Below, piece after piece: positions 10,901-24,500 of a stretch of DNA of 64,000 nt (position 1 is the stretch's first letter; each line of letters opens with the position of its first letter). Source of the DNA: Cylicocyclus nassatus (taxonomy: Eukaryota; Nematoda; Chromadorea; Rhabditida; Strongylidae); the NCBI GenBank assembly GCA_958299035.1, contig CATQJL010000316.1, positions 90,294,443-90,358,442 on the forward strand, in the 5' to 3' direction. The notes beneath the pieces were generated by a model. The model saw only the letters and a program-made list of their open reading frames with translations, did not search any database and was not told the origin of the DNA. Position numbers and translations under genes: made by a program.

Positions 10901-13865
10901 TGGATTTAGTTTTTCTTACATACGTATAATATGCGGGGTACCATTCGACAAATCAGAACAAGTATAAGATGGCATGTAAAATTTGCACCAAGTTGTCCGC
11001 ATCTGTTTCTGGCTAAAATAAAAATTGAATTTTCGAAAGAACAAAAAAAATCGTATTTCACTTCCAATTTTGCAAATCTCCCACTCGCTCATGATATACT
11101 TTTCCATCAGATATTTATACATACATTTGCTGCATTTTTCTGATGGAAATCAAGAAAAAATAATGCGCTAAATTTTCAAACTTTGCTTGCAGCGGTTCTG
11201 TGTCGCAAATGTGTGATTATTTAGCTTATTCACTCAGAAATACTGCCACAAATTTGCAACTTGTTGTGCCTCAGTTTTTGAGAAATATCAATTAGTTTCG
11301 ACCCAACATCTAAAATAATTCATTCACAAAGTCATATCTTTCCGAAGTTCTTATAGAATCCGCACATGCAATTTTTGGGGCTTGTTAGAGGAGCAACGAA
11401 GGAATATGATTTGCTTACCCCCTCAGTTTTTGCAAATACAGTATGTTAACGCTTTTGTAAGCTCTGAAGTTTGTTGTTCTTGGTATGAAGTTCAAAAATT
11501 CTTGTTGCTCAAAAAGCGGCATTATCTTTTTGATAACCCAGCAGGCAGGGTGTCCCTAAAATGTAATGGGTTTCGAACGTTGGTGCCTTTGTTGCTTGAG
11601 GGTCTTCCGTCGATCTTTAGGTACCATTGTGTACAATTGGTTACAATTCAGTACAGTATGAACCGACATCGAATGTTAATTACTGTATTAGGGAACCTCA
11701 CAGGTTAGAGCGTTCTTGTAAAATGGAATGCAGGAAATTTTCAGAAAAAATCTAAAATGGTGTAGCAGAGCTAACACACACGATGTTCCCCTTACCTAGT
11801 TTTTCATGAGATCGTAAAGTTATAAAATCGTAATCTAATATTTTTAATTTTTAGTAGTCACATTTTAGCAGTTCTTACGGTATACTGGCGTAACTTATAA
11901 ACGAAGCATTACGGTGAAGTGTAAATTTTTTAGTTGAGGTTTCGCTTTTTGATTTCTCTTCCGAGACAAAATTCTTTCTTTAGCTTGAAAACCCTCTTCA
12001 AATTTCCGCCGTAATACCACACTAATAATGGAACCGGTAATCTAACAGTAAGTAAGCCAGTTCTACAGAATAGTACTTGAAGGTTGGAGAAGGACAAACG
12101 TTTGAACGTTGTATTTCTGAGACTCCTATAATGAACAACTGCGAAAGTTTCTTCCAACTGCAGCAAATCAATTCAAAATTTCCAAAGTTTCAAATTCAAA
12201 CTCAAACTTTCGAAACTATCTCTTCCATTGATACCCAGTCACAGAAATTTGAGACCTCTCTGACCTTTCTTCTTACTGAAATCCCTGTCTGTAAACACTC
12301 AGACGCGCTTGGAATTTCAGAAGATGACACCTTTGGCTGCACTTTTCTCACGAGTTTTAGAATCGGTAATCAGAGATTTTGCATGGTCGAAAAGAACCAG
12401 TGCAAAACAAGGTCATGCCATCAGTTCTGTTTGAATAGGCGAGACAATGATTCAATTTTGTTTTTCAAAAAATCCTGCATGTTACGCGCTAATTTCTGAT
12501 TATTAAAAAAAACAAAAAAAATCAAAAAATTTGAAAAGTGTATGTGAATGGGAGTGATAGGCAAGTGGTTTAACGGACCAGGACCATCTAGATCAGAACA
12601 TAACGAGTAAAAAGATGACAGTGAATAGTTAGTTAAAAGCGAGGAATAGTTGATTTTTTGCAACATCTGTAAGAAGTAAGCAGTAGAACTAAAATATTTT
12701 CATTTATTTGCCTAGTTTGGTCCTTTCCCTCAACCTTAAGGTATTTTCTGCTCAAAACTCCTCGGTTTAAGCATTTCAATCCAGTAGTTACGGGAACTCT
12801 ATCACCGCAAAAACTAAGAACACCGTATTTTGAGTGGCACTTAGTGCAATCACGCATGCCACCACCCAATAACCGTTGTGAAACGGTCGAGAATGACGTG
12901 AATCTCGGGCACGTTCGCGCTGTTTTCTGGCGTTTTTTCGGTGTCTAGCACTTGACTACTGTAGTGGGTGAAAGTCGAGTGGATGTGTGGCTTGTATAAA
13001 CAAAGAGCGATAGAGATCCGTAACCAGCCGTTGTTCACGATCGTCTTCTCGCACATGTTTTCGTGCTCTAAGAATTCTAATGATGATTGTCCCCCCAGCG
13101 AATCAGTCTGTTTCGCCACTGGCGCTCTGTTTTTGCAGCAGTTTGCAGGCTTTTATGGAAGCTTTTTGGCTACTTAATGGGTTGCATTTTTGTTAATGTG
13201 CTCATGACACAACATGCTTTTATGGCTATGTTTTTTCACTGGCTACCGCCTACGATGCCTTTCTGGTCAGGACCAATATATATTGACTCAAATACTTTTA
13301 TAATAGGTTACTCTAGTCTTGACGAAGCCCAAATTATTTAAAAGAAGTCGATTAGACTTTCATGCCTTTTTCTCCTGCTCTGCTACCTATCATTAACTCT
13401 TTTTTCACTGCCTCATTTCTCAAGTACCCAAGCCATAGGCCAAGAAAACAGCATATTTGAATTCTAAAATGAAACAAACTTTGATATTCGATAATCAACA
13501 ACTTTTTCCAAACACATCAAGCAACTCGTCTTTGTTTTCATTATTTTGTTTACTCTGCTAAAGATATAGTGTACAAGCAAAGATGTAAGTAAACAATTAG
13601 TAGGAAGAAGACAGCGAATACTTATGACAACACTTGACACTGACTAATTATTTGGAATGGAAATTTTCGCCAAACATCACGAATAGCCATTCTTGTGACC
13701 TGTTGCCCATAATCATTCTCTGCTTTTAGCTAGCGGACTTTTGGACCAGAACTCTTTTTTAGATTCATTTCTGGATACCTGACTGTTGAAGAAAGGAAAA
13801 GAACCTGTTAAAGAAATCAACCTTTAAAACAGAGTCTGCATTTTTTGCCATATTAAACCAATATA
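7991..13865. other. Gene-poor stretch
   Basis: No exon with both good splice sites and coding-like composition was found. A 78-residue minus-strand frame at 9689-9925 and a 140-residue plus frame at 12077-12499 are not convincing; the latter begins at TTG. A dispersed foldback element sits at 10387-10622. The patch at 12840-13180 is GC-richer and may be regulatory or repeat-derived. Confidence 0.4.
10387..10622. mobile_element. Foldback (MITE-like) element, family shared with 54661-54875
   Basis: The ends form an inverted repeat: GGGTCGTACCTTACGCAAAT on the left against the complement of GTAAGGTATGCCCACGACC on the right. An internal block, CAGTCGCGACGCGATTTG, recurs at 54661-54875 as CAGTCGCGGCGCGATTTG with the same kind of GGGCATAC...CACGCGA ends. 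This is a non-autonomous element of about 236 bp; no coding capacity. Confidence 0.6.
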
Positions 13866-14599
13866 TTAGGTTGAACCGAAAGTTCTGTCGCACCATATTC
13901 AAAAAATCATAACTTCTTTCCCTCACGACAATTTTGCGCAACTCAAATTTTGTCTGAAAGCGTAACTCATGTAGTTTCCAAAATCTCCCTGAGGAGTTTC
14001 CGACATGCTCAGATGGCAGAGATAAAAATGAAAGAACGAGATCATCCAAAATTCGAAATTTTTAAGTAAGAATTCTAAAAATTCAAAAGTGTGCGATAAA
14101 ATCCAGAAAAGCCATTATACTAATTTATCTTACAATTGATTACTACTTGAGTCAAGTTTGTGCTGATCGAGGTCTTCTTTCAGAAGTTATGAATTTTTGA
14201 AAAAAATGCCAAAAAATCCATTCCTTAAGAATTCTTAGGAAATTGATTTTTCGGCATTATTTTTCAAAAAATCATAACTTTTGAAAGAAGGGCTCAATCA
14301 GCACAAACTTGACTCAGATAGTAATCAAATGTAACAAAAATCAAGATAATGGTTTTTCTGAATTTTAGCGCACTGTTTCTGAATTTCTAGAATTCTTGCT
14401 TAAAAATTCCGAATTTCGGATGATCTCGTTCTTTCATTTTTATCTCTGCCACCTGAGCATGTCGGAAAGTCCCCAGGGAGCTTTTGGAAACTACATGCTT
14501 TACGCTTTCAAACAAAATTTGAGTTGCGCAAAATTGTCGTGACCGAAAGAAGTTGTGATTTTTTGAAAACGGTGCGACAGAACTTTCGGTTCAACCTAA
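13866..14599. mobile_element. Mariner-ended foldback element, 734 bp, with TA target duplication
   Basis: The element starts TTAGGTTGAACCGAAAGTTC and ends with the exact complement of that sequence, and is flanked on both sides by TA. The TTAGGTTG-type end and TA duplication are typical of mariner transposons. Almost the whole element is one inverted repeat: each arm is about 360 bp and they meet at a near-perfect palindrome (14221-14241, TTCCTTAAGAATTCTTAGGAA less one base at the ends). Arms differ by scattered substitutions. It has no transposase, so it is a non-autonomous element that would transcribe into a long hairpin RNA. Confidence 0.85.
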
Positions 14600-17132
14600 T
14601 AAATCCAGTGAATGCAGTTGAATGAGGTAAAATGTGAGAGAATCTACATAAAATATGAGAATGCTGTGCTTGAAAAGAATTTCTTTGAGTAAAAGTAGTA
14701 TTCTTAGGCTGCTTGCTGGGAATCTTAAACTTTTTAGATAGCTTCAATAAGATCTCAGTGCAAGCAATGCCCGTTCTTCTCTCTTCGTATATTCAAAAAC
14801 CTTACAAAAATAGAATCTTTAACCGTGCTCGGGTTTTTCCCATCTATCTGAACTACAGAAGATCAACTCCCGAGATTTGGGTAAAGCAAAAAACTGCTTT
14901 TTTTCTGTCTTTCGTGGTAGTAATTTTTTTTGTAAAATATAAGCCATATGAATCGGCCATTGTTTTTTTTCTGACCAGCATTTTTGTTGAAAAATAGTGC
15001 GGAAAAATATAAATGTAATTGCATCTTTGTTAGATTTGTAGCATGCTACATACATTATATCAAATGGCTCTGTGTAAAGTTAGAGAAGAAATTTTTTAGA
15101 AAAACCGCCCACTAGATTGACTATAGCCTCCGTAAAGTGGGTTTTCTTCTTAATCAAATGTCTACTGACTCTTTTTTTCAAAAGACGTACAAGAACCTGC
15201 ACAACGATTGGAAATAATGCGGAAGAGTTGCTTCTATGAAAAACAAAGCTTTGAAGGTGGTCAAGCGAAAAATTTCTCTCTTTAGTCGACTCTTCCCCAG
15301 TGGTCAAAAAATACTTGAGAAGGCTCGTTTGAATAGCGTTTGATTAGTGAGAGAAAATCGAGTTTACCAAATCTATCTATGTCCCTCTGCCAACCATCAA
15401 ACTTCCATTCTCGTAGAAATTCTCTACTCTCTTTTCATCGTCATTTTTGCTCCTTAGTCTCTCTCCGACCGGGCAATCACATAATAGGGTAATGAAGCGC
15501 AAGACCTACATACGCTGTGGAGAAATTGTTTGAGTAGTCTTTGCTCAGCGCTTTATTATGAAGATAATAATAGATTCGTCTTGTGCGGTCTTACCGAACT
15601 TTGACGTTCTTAGAGCAAACATATATTGTAGCTTGGAAATGTTCCCATTCAAAAAAGTAAATGATTTGAAGATAGGATGAACCGAATCGAACCTACAAAA
15701 ACAAAAGATCTAGGCTGAAATTTTATCACTGGAGATATTTTAAAAGCTAAAGTTTACGAACATACTGCTGATTGGATCCGCATCACAAAGATTCAAAAAA
15801 TCTTCTATTCTTATGGTTGTGCATTTTCTTTTCGCTCAAAGATTAGAGTCTCTAATACAAATTCTTAATTCTTCTTACGCATACTCACGAGTACATAATT
15901 CCTTTCTTGAGTTTTTCTGAAACCGTATTTTTAGAATTTTGGCAGAAAGAAGAAACCTTCTCCCAAACATTTTTTTTTCAGAAACTGTGCAAATTTTATT
16001 GTTATTGAAAGCCATTTTGCATGACATATTTGCATTTGCAAAACGCACAGCATCTGTATCCTATAATCGTAAATATTTATCATAGGTTTCCCAGATGAAT
16101 AGAACTTTTTTATGCAATACTTCGTATCTGAGTCATGGCGCAAATTTGCACAAATCTGCAATGTCTGAGCAGAATTTTTTAAGTTTTGGAGAGACTGAAA
16201 TTATTCCGAGTTTCTTACGTCAAGACGGCTGATTTTTTCTTAAGGTTCATGGTTTTGGCTTGAGAAGATAAAGACTGTATTCTTTTCGAAAACTCAAAGG
16301 GACCGAGTAACTATATCAAAATTATAAAATCCCGAATCTGTTGTCAAATTTTCTAGTGACTTCCGGAAAAATTGAAAGCTCTTTTCAGAAGCTGCTATTT
16401 TTCGTATTCCCAAAGATAATTAGTAAACAGTGAGGAACTTCTAAACGATTTCCCATCCACATTCAAGAAAATCATTCATTGCTTGAACAAATATGACTGA
16501 AATTCCTGCGTGGGATTAACTATCGTGTTTTTCATAGCTATTGCTATTTTCCAGATATTCTGCGAATTAGACTTTGTCTTTTTCTGCAGTGTCCGTAATT
16601 GCAGAAAATAAGACTATTATGCCGGAAAAACACTCCATGCTGGTTGTCTAGCCACGCCTGCACACGCAGACGTCTTTTCTTCCGGTACTTTCGTAAATCC
16701 CAGCTTTTCCTTTGATCTAAGCTGAGCCTGGTCTCCCTAAGACTTCTACTGGCTTTAGATTATCGTAAACACTCGAGCTCTAATGTCTGAAATCATATCA
16801 GAGAACACTTCTTCACTTCCCGGAAGCTGAAAAATTACTACCCTTAGACGGTAAATGAGGTTCTTTAGCGATCTTTAGACAACTAAATGCTTGTTAGCGC
16901 TGAGATTTTACGCTTGAGTAGGCAAATTAACGAGCAAATGCGTTTTTAGTCAATGAGGTATACTATACTAGCTTATGTCATAAGTCGGATGAGTCTGCCC
17001 CCCAAACAATCTGTGTCTGATGGAGCAAATAGTGATTTTGATTTTTGGCCTTGGAGCCCGATCGAAAAACATCTCCGATCGCGTCATACATCTGTTTCTC
17101 TTATACTTGAGCCGAAAACTTTACAATCTTCC

Positions 17133-17146
17133 TCCCCCCCCCCCCC
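17133..17146. repeat. Poly-C tract
   Basis: Run of about 12-14 C interrupted near its end by T. Part of the window-wide set of C/G homopolymers. Confidence 0.8.
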
Positions 17147-18424
17147 TCCGACACAAAATATACGAGCTGTCTCAGAGACTCGTACGAGTTGTCTCAGACA
17201 CAGCCACTTCCCGGTTCTCTCGTCTGACTGCGAAATTGCAACTGCAGCGGCCCGACTTGAGAGCAATTATTCGACCAAAACTCGGCATCCAAACAAGTAC
17301 TGGGCAGAGAACAAGATTAAGTGGTACAAAATGCTCGGAACGAAATTTGAAATGATCAGGGAATCCCACTCCACGACTAATTTCCGGGTTTGAGACCAAA
17401 ACTAATTTTTCTAATCGCCTAAAGGTCCATTTGAGGCTATTAGGTTTCGCTATGAGCCCCATAAACATAATGTGGGCGTTCTCGCTCTGTGCTCACATAT
17501 TTAGCCCTTTATGGGCTAAAGAACATTCTAAGCCATTTAGGGCCGAGCCGCAGAATGCTTTTCCGTCTTTGTTTTACTCGTTGGAAATTCCATTTATGGC
17601 TGGCTGCTCGAGAAAATCGGTGCTGCAAGGCCGCTTGCTTTAATTTGTATCAAGAAAAACGTTAAAGGCTGAAATTGTACTTTCCAAAAGATTTGTATCT
17701 CTATAAAAATTCGCTTTTGGCCTTCAATGATTAGAATGTGAAGTCGGAGCAAATTCTTTAAATTTATTTGCAAATAATCTAAATTTCGTCCGGATATTCC
17801 TGAACAATGTGCGGCTCATCTTTACTTTCCCGATTTTTTAAAAAAATTCTTCAAAAAGTCGAAGTGCAGCCAGAATTTGCCCCAAAATAAAGTGGCAAAA
17901 GCTATACGAAATTCACCATTACTGATTCCACCAAATTCTTTACAACTTAGTCAACTAAAGCAAATCATGAATTATATGCAATTGCCCTTCATCAAACGAG
18001 ATATTTACACGAACTACTAGGAATGAGAGAATTACTCATAATATCTCAGGTTTTGTGAACCGTTAAGTAATCGGGTTATCTCATTGCCTCGTCTAACTGT
18101 AAGCTGCTCGGGAATGTTTCATAGCTAATAACGGCATATAGTCGAGATTTCATAACTATGATTGTGTAACGAAGCTAATTTTGTTACTTAGGTGAGTCAC
18201 AAATCAAAATTGCCCAGAAACGAGGTGTCCCTGACTCAGTTTCGAAATTTTGCAAGTATGTATATAAGCTATTAGTGGCAGGAGCTTTTTCTGCAGTTTG
18301 CGTATTACACAGTAAGTTTTGACTTCATTCTTACCCCTTACTCTAGTAGATGTTGAATAACATCACCGTAACATTCTCTAAAGAATAAGTAATTCACTTC
18401 CAAGCGTGGCATAAACCTTTACAT

Positions 18425-18631
18425 TTATCTATAAAACCTCAAAGCTTGCAATAAAATCTTGTTCGGAGAAAGGAGTTTTTGCTTGGAATAATGGCGCTTA
18501 AATCTATCTTCATAGCAAACCAATGCTTCATGCAGTCCTATCGTATCTTTTTTCTCCCTCCTTATCTTCTCCAGATCCCCCGAAACCATAAACCACAGAG
18601 TTTGCCTTTCGAAATCGTGAGTTGCTCTCAT
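18425..18631 (-). CDS. Possible minus-strand exon, unknown
   Basis: An ATG-started frame of 68 residues (MRATHDFERQTLW at the start, then KIRREKKDTIGLHEALVCY). It is hydrophilic with a charged helical look, unlike most frames around it. No clear acceptor or donor and no neighbour exon was found. It may be chance. Confidence 0.15.
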   Translation of the reverse strand: MRATHDFERQTLWFMVSGDLEKIRREKKDTIGLHEALVCYEDRFKRHYSKQKLLSPNKILLQALRFYR

Positions 18632-21372
18632 GGTAGCTGTTATGAAGTGAATTATGAATGTGGTTGTGTCACGCTCATGATGTTTTTCGTTTCAACAACA
18701 TCTGCTTGTGGTTTTAAACAAGAGTAAATACACATCGGGTTTTCGATATTCAGGTGTTTTTAAGGGCGAAAACAGAAAATCAGCCTATTATTACTCATTT
18801 TTTGTGAAAATGCGACGTAACTACCAACTACCGTAACTCTGAAAGTTGAGTGAATTCTAAAATTTTATCTACGTCACGATTCCACGCGAGACCAATGTAC
18901 TATGCAGTTTGGGATGATTTATGTATCAAAATTTATATATAGGGTCAATCTGACTAGACTCACTCACCAATTCTCAGAATCTTTACATCTTAAAGAAGCA
19001 TTCCAAGTCTTGTCACATTACTGAAATAGTAATGAAGGCTTACACATCTAACTCCGCGTTTTTTACCATGTGCTCAAAAATTCTGGCAATTTCCGGAAAG
19101 AAAAACTTGTTGCTGGAAAAGAAACTCTTCCTAGAGAATATGGCCCTCTCGAATTTCTATAAAAATTGCCTGTTGATCTAAAGCTATTTTTTCCTGACTC
19201 CTAAGTCAAAGATGACTGTAGATTTTTGATCTGATCTTTTTCGTACATGAAGCCTTCAAGTGCAGAATTACGTATTTTCTGCAATAAAACCTCAATAAGC
19301 CTACGGCTAATCTGGCTTTTACTGTGCTAGTAAGGCTTCACAGCCATCTCTGTCATAAACTAGTGTATTTGCACACAAATCACAGGGGAATCTATGCCCG
19401 TTCTAGCATTTCATCCATCTAACTCAGCCTCTCAAAAAATGGAATGTTTTCTATTTATAGTAAACTGAATAGGCGACCTCGTCAGAAATTGCAGATTGCA
19501 CTTTTCCTTTAATGTGCGTTTTCCTATTAGGGTTTGCCACAGTCTCTGCAAATGCTTTGTTTTTTGTGAGATTCTGCAAATCGTAGCAGAAAAAAATGGT
19601 ATAAACTCTTTGGTGAAGTGTTGCGGCTGAAAGTAAAGAAACTTGCGAAAAAACCTCCAAATTTTTCCTACTAGGATAACAAAGATTTAACTCGAATTTT
19701 GGTTTCATGGGCTCTATTAATGATAATCATAATTTTTTGAAAAAAAATCATTAGAAGAAGAGCACCGGACGCTGTGTTTGTATGCAATTGAGAAGCTGTG
19801 TGAGCAAAAATTGTTATCTGCGCTCAAAGTTAGGAGGAATTCACAAATTGTCAAGAATGGGAAGCACATTTGTAAAATTTTCCAAAGTTTCTCGTCTTGC
19901 AACCTGCCCATCGTCCTGCACCATGAACGAGATCATAAAAGTTGAAATATTTGCTCGATGCCTCTACATCTCTATATGAAAATATGGAGTATGACGTTTT
20001 TGCGAAAATTGTTCTTTTGATTATGTTATGGCTAGACTGCACCCACTCGTTCACTTTATCAAAAGCCTTTCGAATCCGATTTGATTTTGAACTTAAAGTC
20101 TGAGCCTTTGTAAACCTTGAAGGAGGAAGCTAAACAAGTTTTGACTTCGTCATCTTCTACATATATGCGTAAACGCCGGAAATCTTTTCAACAGAATAAC
20201 AAATACATTAAGAGAAACTTTTCTTTATTTGGAAAAAAAAGTTATTGAATTGTCTCAGAGGTTCCTTATTATGTTAACACCTATGCAGCACAGAACCTTT
20301 AGTAAATGAACGGCTTTATTGAAGGCCTTATCTTTATTTTGCGCCTAATTATCAAATTTAAGCGGATACAGATAGAAAATTATAGAAAAATGCATACCTA
20401 ACAGCTTTTTCTTTTACATAATTTATATATGAAGAAATTCCAGTTCATCATGGTTTGAAACGGTACCTTCAAGTACGAAACTAGTCTGAATTTGTATACG
20501 AGCTTCTTTCCCTCTGATTATGTATGAATGAAAAGCTCAAATGGTCCGTTTAGCTACCTCGATGCATTTTTGACATTTGAGAAGCCAAAATCTGAGCTGA
20601 GTCCATAAAAAAAATCTCACATCATTATGACGCTCTAAAAATATATCTCAAAACGATGTGATATCATTCAAATAGATAGTCGATCTAGATGGATGTCTCG
20701 GCATTTTTATGAAAAAAAGGATTGAAAAACCATTCCTATAAATTATATGCTGCAGTGATAAATGGGCTCGTCAATCACACTGAAATTGGAAATTTCGCCA
20801 AATGCCATAAATTCACGGTTTGGCATGGAATGTGGCTGAAAAAGCACTATCGCCTTTGAGTTATGGAATCGTCTTTTTCTTTCGAAGTGGTGTGTGGTGT
20901 GCAATTTCATCCATTGGCTATATTTTTGATTTTATGAACGTCTGAAAGAGAAACGCAGCTGTTTTCGATGCGACAAAACAGCCCGATTTTAGAAAAATTG
21001 CTTACTTGAATTCTTGGATTCGCAGATGTTTGTGCTGAGATTACTGTAGCTTTCTTGGATATTTATCAAAACCATTGCCGCGTTTGGTTTTTAAGTGAAA
21101 AGCCGGTTTTAGGCTGTTTTTCCTCAAGTCTGATGTCAGACTTGGCAATGTGCCAGGAAGTTTTAAAGACGCATTTTTACCGTTGCACTTTAGCGTTCGC
21201 GTGATACGGTAGTGAATCACGGGCGGAGCGTGCGTGACCACTCATTTCGGGCACATTATCTCCACTGGCACGTAGTCACACATTTGATGAACGCGAGTCC
21301 TCACTGTGTTCAGGTTTTCGTCTTGGGACCTACCTGAACTGTCATTTTTTGTTATACTGTAGATCCCTTGTT

Positions 21373-21518
21373 GCTTAAGGCTGCGTTCATACTGATTCCC
21401 TTGTTCTGGAACTGTTCCCGCACAGTTCCCGCACAGTTCCCGCACAGTTCCCGCACAGTGCGAGAACTGTGCGGGAACAGTTCCAGAACAAGGGAATCAG
21501 TATGAACGCGGCCTAAGC
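21373..21518. mobile_element. Palindromic element with four 11-bp direct repeats
   Basis: The arms GCGTTCATACTGATTCCC and the complement GGGAATCAGTATGAACGC are perfect, and the match runs inward through CTTGTTCTGGAACTGTTCCC. The left arm then carries TTCCCGCACAG repeated four times in tandem, while the right arm has a single GTGCGGGAA unit. Outer bases (GCTTAAGGC/GCCTAAGC) also pair. This is a foldback transposon of the MITE kind, with an 11-bp unit amplified in one arm only. Confidence 0.75.
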
Positions 21519-24500
21519 TCGAAGTAACTAGTTTTTTAAAGTAAGAGGAATTATTTGTTTCCAAAAACGCCCAGATTCTGCGAATTTTTTATTTTTCCGG
21601 ACTCCGATTCCCTTTTGGAATACTTGATTAATTAAACAGGAAATTTGATTTTATTGTTTCTATGGTTAAATGGGTGCAAAACGTTCCTTGTATGGTTGTC
21701 ATGGATAATAATCCACCTTTGCATATTGCCAGGTGTCTTGAGATCACGAAAACATGCTTCAAATAGCTATTTTCTCCCTAGTACGAACTAAATCTCAACC
21801 AATCAAATAACTTTCCCCATTATCCAGCCTTTATGAGATTTTCTGGAACCTTAATGAGAAACAAAGGAATTTGTAGGGATTACTATGGGATTTTCTATAG
21901 GCATTTGCGCTCAAAAGATTACCATAGTAAGTACATCTGTACTCATTAGAGTGGAATATATCTCTTTCTCTGTTCTTCAAAGCTTATGCTTGTACTTCCC
22001 GGACACTTGGCTCGTTTACACGGACTAATCACGACACTTGAGGACCGAACTTTGGTGTACGGGTTGATGAGAAAATAGCCGTACTTTTTTGTTTCTGTGA
22101 GAAAAGCTTGACAATATCATCAGTCGTATGAAAACATTGTAATCGGAAATAGAATGATGATGTCCTTCGCTCAAGCATTTATATAAGATTAGAGTTCTAG
22201 TGCTGCTCCAATCCCATCATCCAAAGTTCATTTTATATCGAGTGGGCAGATGAAGTATGGCCTTTTTATGTAAATACTCTTCTAATCCGGGAATGAGAGT
22301 TTTAAGCTTGTAAGCGATTAATTTGTGATTAATAGTCTTATAAAAAGGGTCTTAGCTCTTAATTATTATAATAAGCGCGGCTTATGCTTGCAAGTCATAA
22401 TAACTTTTTTCTCAACAAATCAGACTGAACCTGCTTATATTTATGTTAATAGCTCGGTTCAGGTTCAACAATTTCTATAATAATTCACATTTTTAAACAA
22501 CTCAGTGAAATTTGGAAAACATTTCGCTCTGAAGCTGGAACTTTTGCACATCAAATATTTATATCACATTTATCTCACCCTTTCGAAAATCATCTACTAA
22601 TATCGTTCGCGATCTTTCTTTATAAAATTCAATTTGTTGAAAAAGAAAAGGAGCTGATTTTATCAGAATCTTACATTCTTTAACGTAAAGAGAAGCGTCA
22701 AAAACGTTATTACGCTATACTGTAGAACAGGTGAAAATAATATGAATAATAATGAATTCTCAAAAAGTATTGTAAAAATTCCACTCTTAGATTTCAGCTA
22801 ACTTCCTCTTTGTTCTTCTGATAGCAGGCACTCCTGTAAAGTTTTGAGAGTACCTAGGAATTGCGGAACTACTAGAGTTCTTCAAGCAGTTTTCTTAATA
22901 AAACAATCTGGAATCTATTATGTAAAGAATCATAACGCCAATTCAAAAACTTCAAAGAGCGGGAAACCGCGGCGGGTCCCGAGGCGAACGCTCCAATCTA
23001 GCACCTTCGGATTACTGGTTCACTAGTTCTGTTACAATAGTTTCCTAAGGTTCATGCAAATTTTATCCCTATGAGGTTCTACACCCTTCAGTAGAAAATT
23101 CGGCACTCTCAGCACTTTAATTTATCAGGTTTTCTTTCGACAACCTATCAGACTTAAATTCTTCTTCTCTTTTGGTCATTCCAAGTACTCAGACGCACTC
23201 AGTCACAAACTGACGTTGTCACAAGCAAGAGAACGACGATCGGATGAATTTTCGCACTTCATGACAAGTTTACAAGTTTCTCTTTTACGAAAGTAGACAT
23301 CTAACCAAAGCCCATCCGAGCTGTCATGTCTTCGTGACATGCAACGATGTTTTCGCCACACGCCAAATGATCGGAGTACGATTTCGTTTAGGGCGTTTTC
23401 AGTTTTGGTGGCCGCTGGTCTGCGGCGAAAAAACATAAGCAATTGGATTATATTTGCTGATGACTTGTGGTTCTGGACGTTCAGACTTTTTGCGGATCGT
23501 AGTCTGAATCTGGGCTAGTCAAAAAGAGGAACTAAAAAAAAATTTTTTTTATTAGAAAGTTGGAATAAAAAAAATTCGTGTGGAAATTTATGAGTATAAT
23601 TTATAGCACACAGGTATTCTACGTGATCCAGATGCTTTCAAAGTCTTTGGTTTAATGCGTCCAAAATCCATCATCATGAGTTAATATATTGCCTACCCAA
23701 TGCTTCTATTTTTCGCACAGCTTCGAGGTTTTTTCCAGAATAGTAGAAATGGTCATGAGACATCACTTTTCTATTCCATACGAAATGGAAAAGGGCGTAA
23801 ACATCTCAGAATTCGTGAAAACACTAATTTTTCATAATTTTTTACCCGTGACTAAGCGGCACTATGCCAAGTAACCTTTTTCTTCAAAAAATTGCTTCCT
23901 TCTAGTAGGAATAATCCAGAGTTCATCCTGAGAATGTTAGAACTATGAAGCTGAATTTTAAGATATGATAGCATAGAATAAGCTTACTGTATGACTACGG
24001 TAGGTATACGGTGGTTGAGACATACTATTCTTTCTTGGTAAATTATAACTTTCACCCGTTATAGGGAGCTAGCTCCATTACTTCAAATCTCCACAGTATT
24101 TTTAATAGAAAATGCCTTTTTTTCTTTTGTAACATTTTTCGATGTAGAATCTGCACATCATGCTATGCACAGCTTATCATGGCATTTGCCCCGTATAGAT
24201 AACAAAACGTAACCTTAGGACAGGGTTTCTTTGCGCAGATCCACACCAGCGCTTATGATGACGCAAATTCTTGTTTATGAGATCATGAAGTGCTTCCGTA
24301 CTTATTTTCTATGCGGTCTCTCCGTAAAATATTTAAACGAGTTCAAAAGTTTCGCGTGGCTATAAATATGCTCACAAATTGAATAGTACGTCTAAAATTG
24401 TACCATGAGTGCAAAATATCCGAAAAAGTCGGTAATTAGATTTTCCAAATGAACTCATAACATAGGGGTTGGGGGTAGGTGAAGCGGAAAATTTGGGGCG

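Larger units (their letters stand above)
14602..21372. other. Gene-poor stretch
   Basis: No supported gene. The plus frame at 16953-17393 (146 residues) crosses a poly-C run and overlaps equally long frames on both strands, which argues against coding. A short palindrome TTTAGCCC-TTTAT-GGGCTAAA lies near 17500-17520. A possible minus-strand exon at 18425-18615 is listed separately. Confidence 0.4.

Noticed and set aside
12077..12499. 140-residue plus-strand frame with several cysteines
   Set aside because: Begins at TTG, has no signal peptide and its composition is like the surrounding AT-rich DNA.
16953..17393. 146-residue plus-strand frame
   Set aside because: Crosses a poly-C run, is overlapped by long frames on both strands, and has no splice context or recognisable domain.
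21242..21564. Two minus-strand frames rich in CGNCAGTVPEQ-like repeats
   Set aside because: They are translations of the 11-bp repeats and palindrome at 21373-21518.
22930..23030. GC-rich patch that could be a tRNA
   Set aside because: No cloverleaf could be formed and no T-arm GTTCRA-type sequence in the right place.
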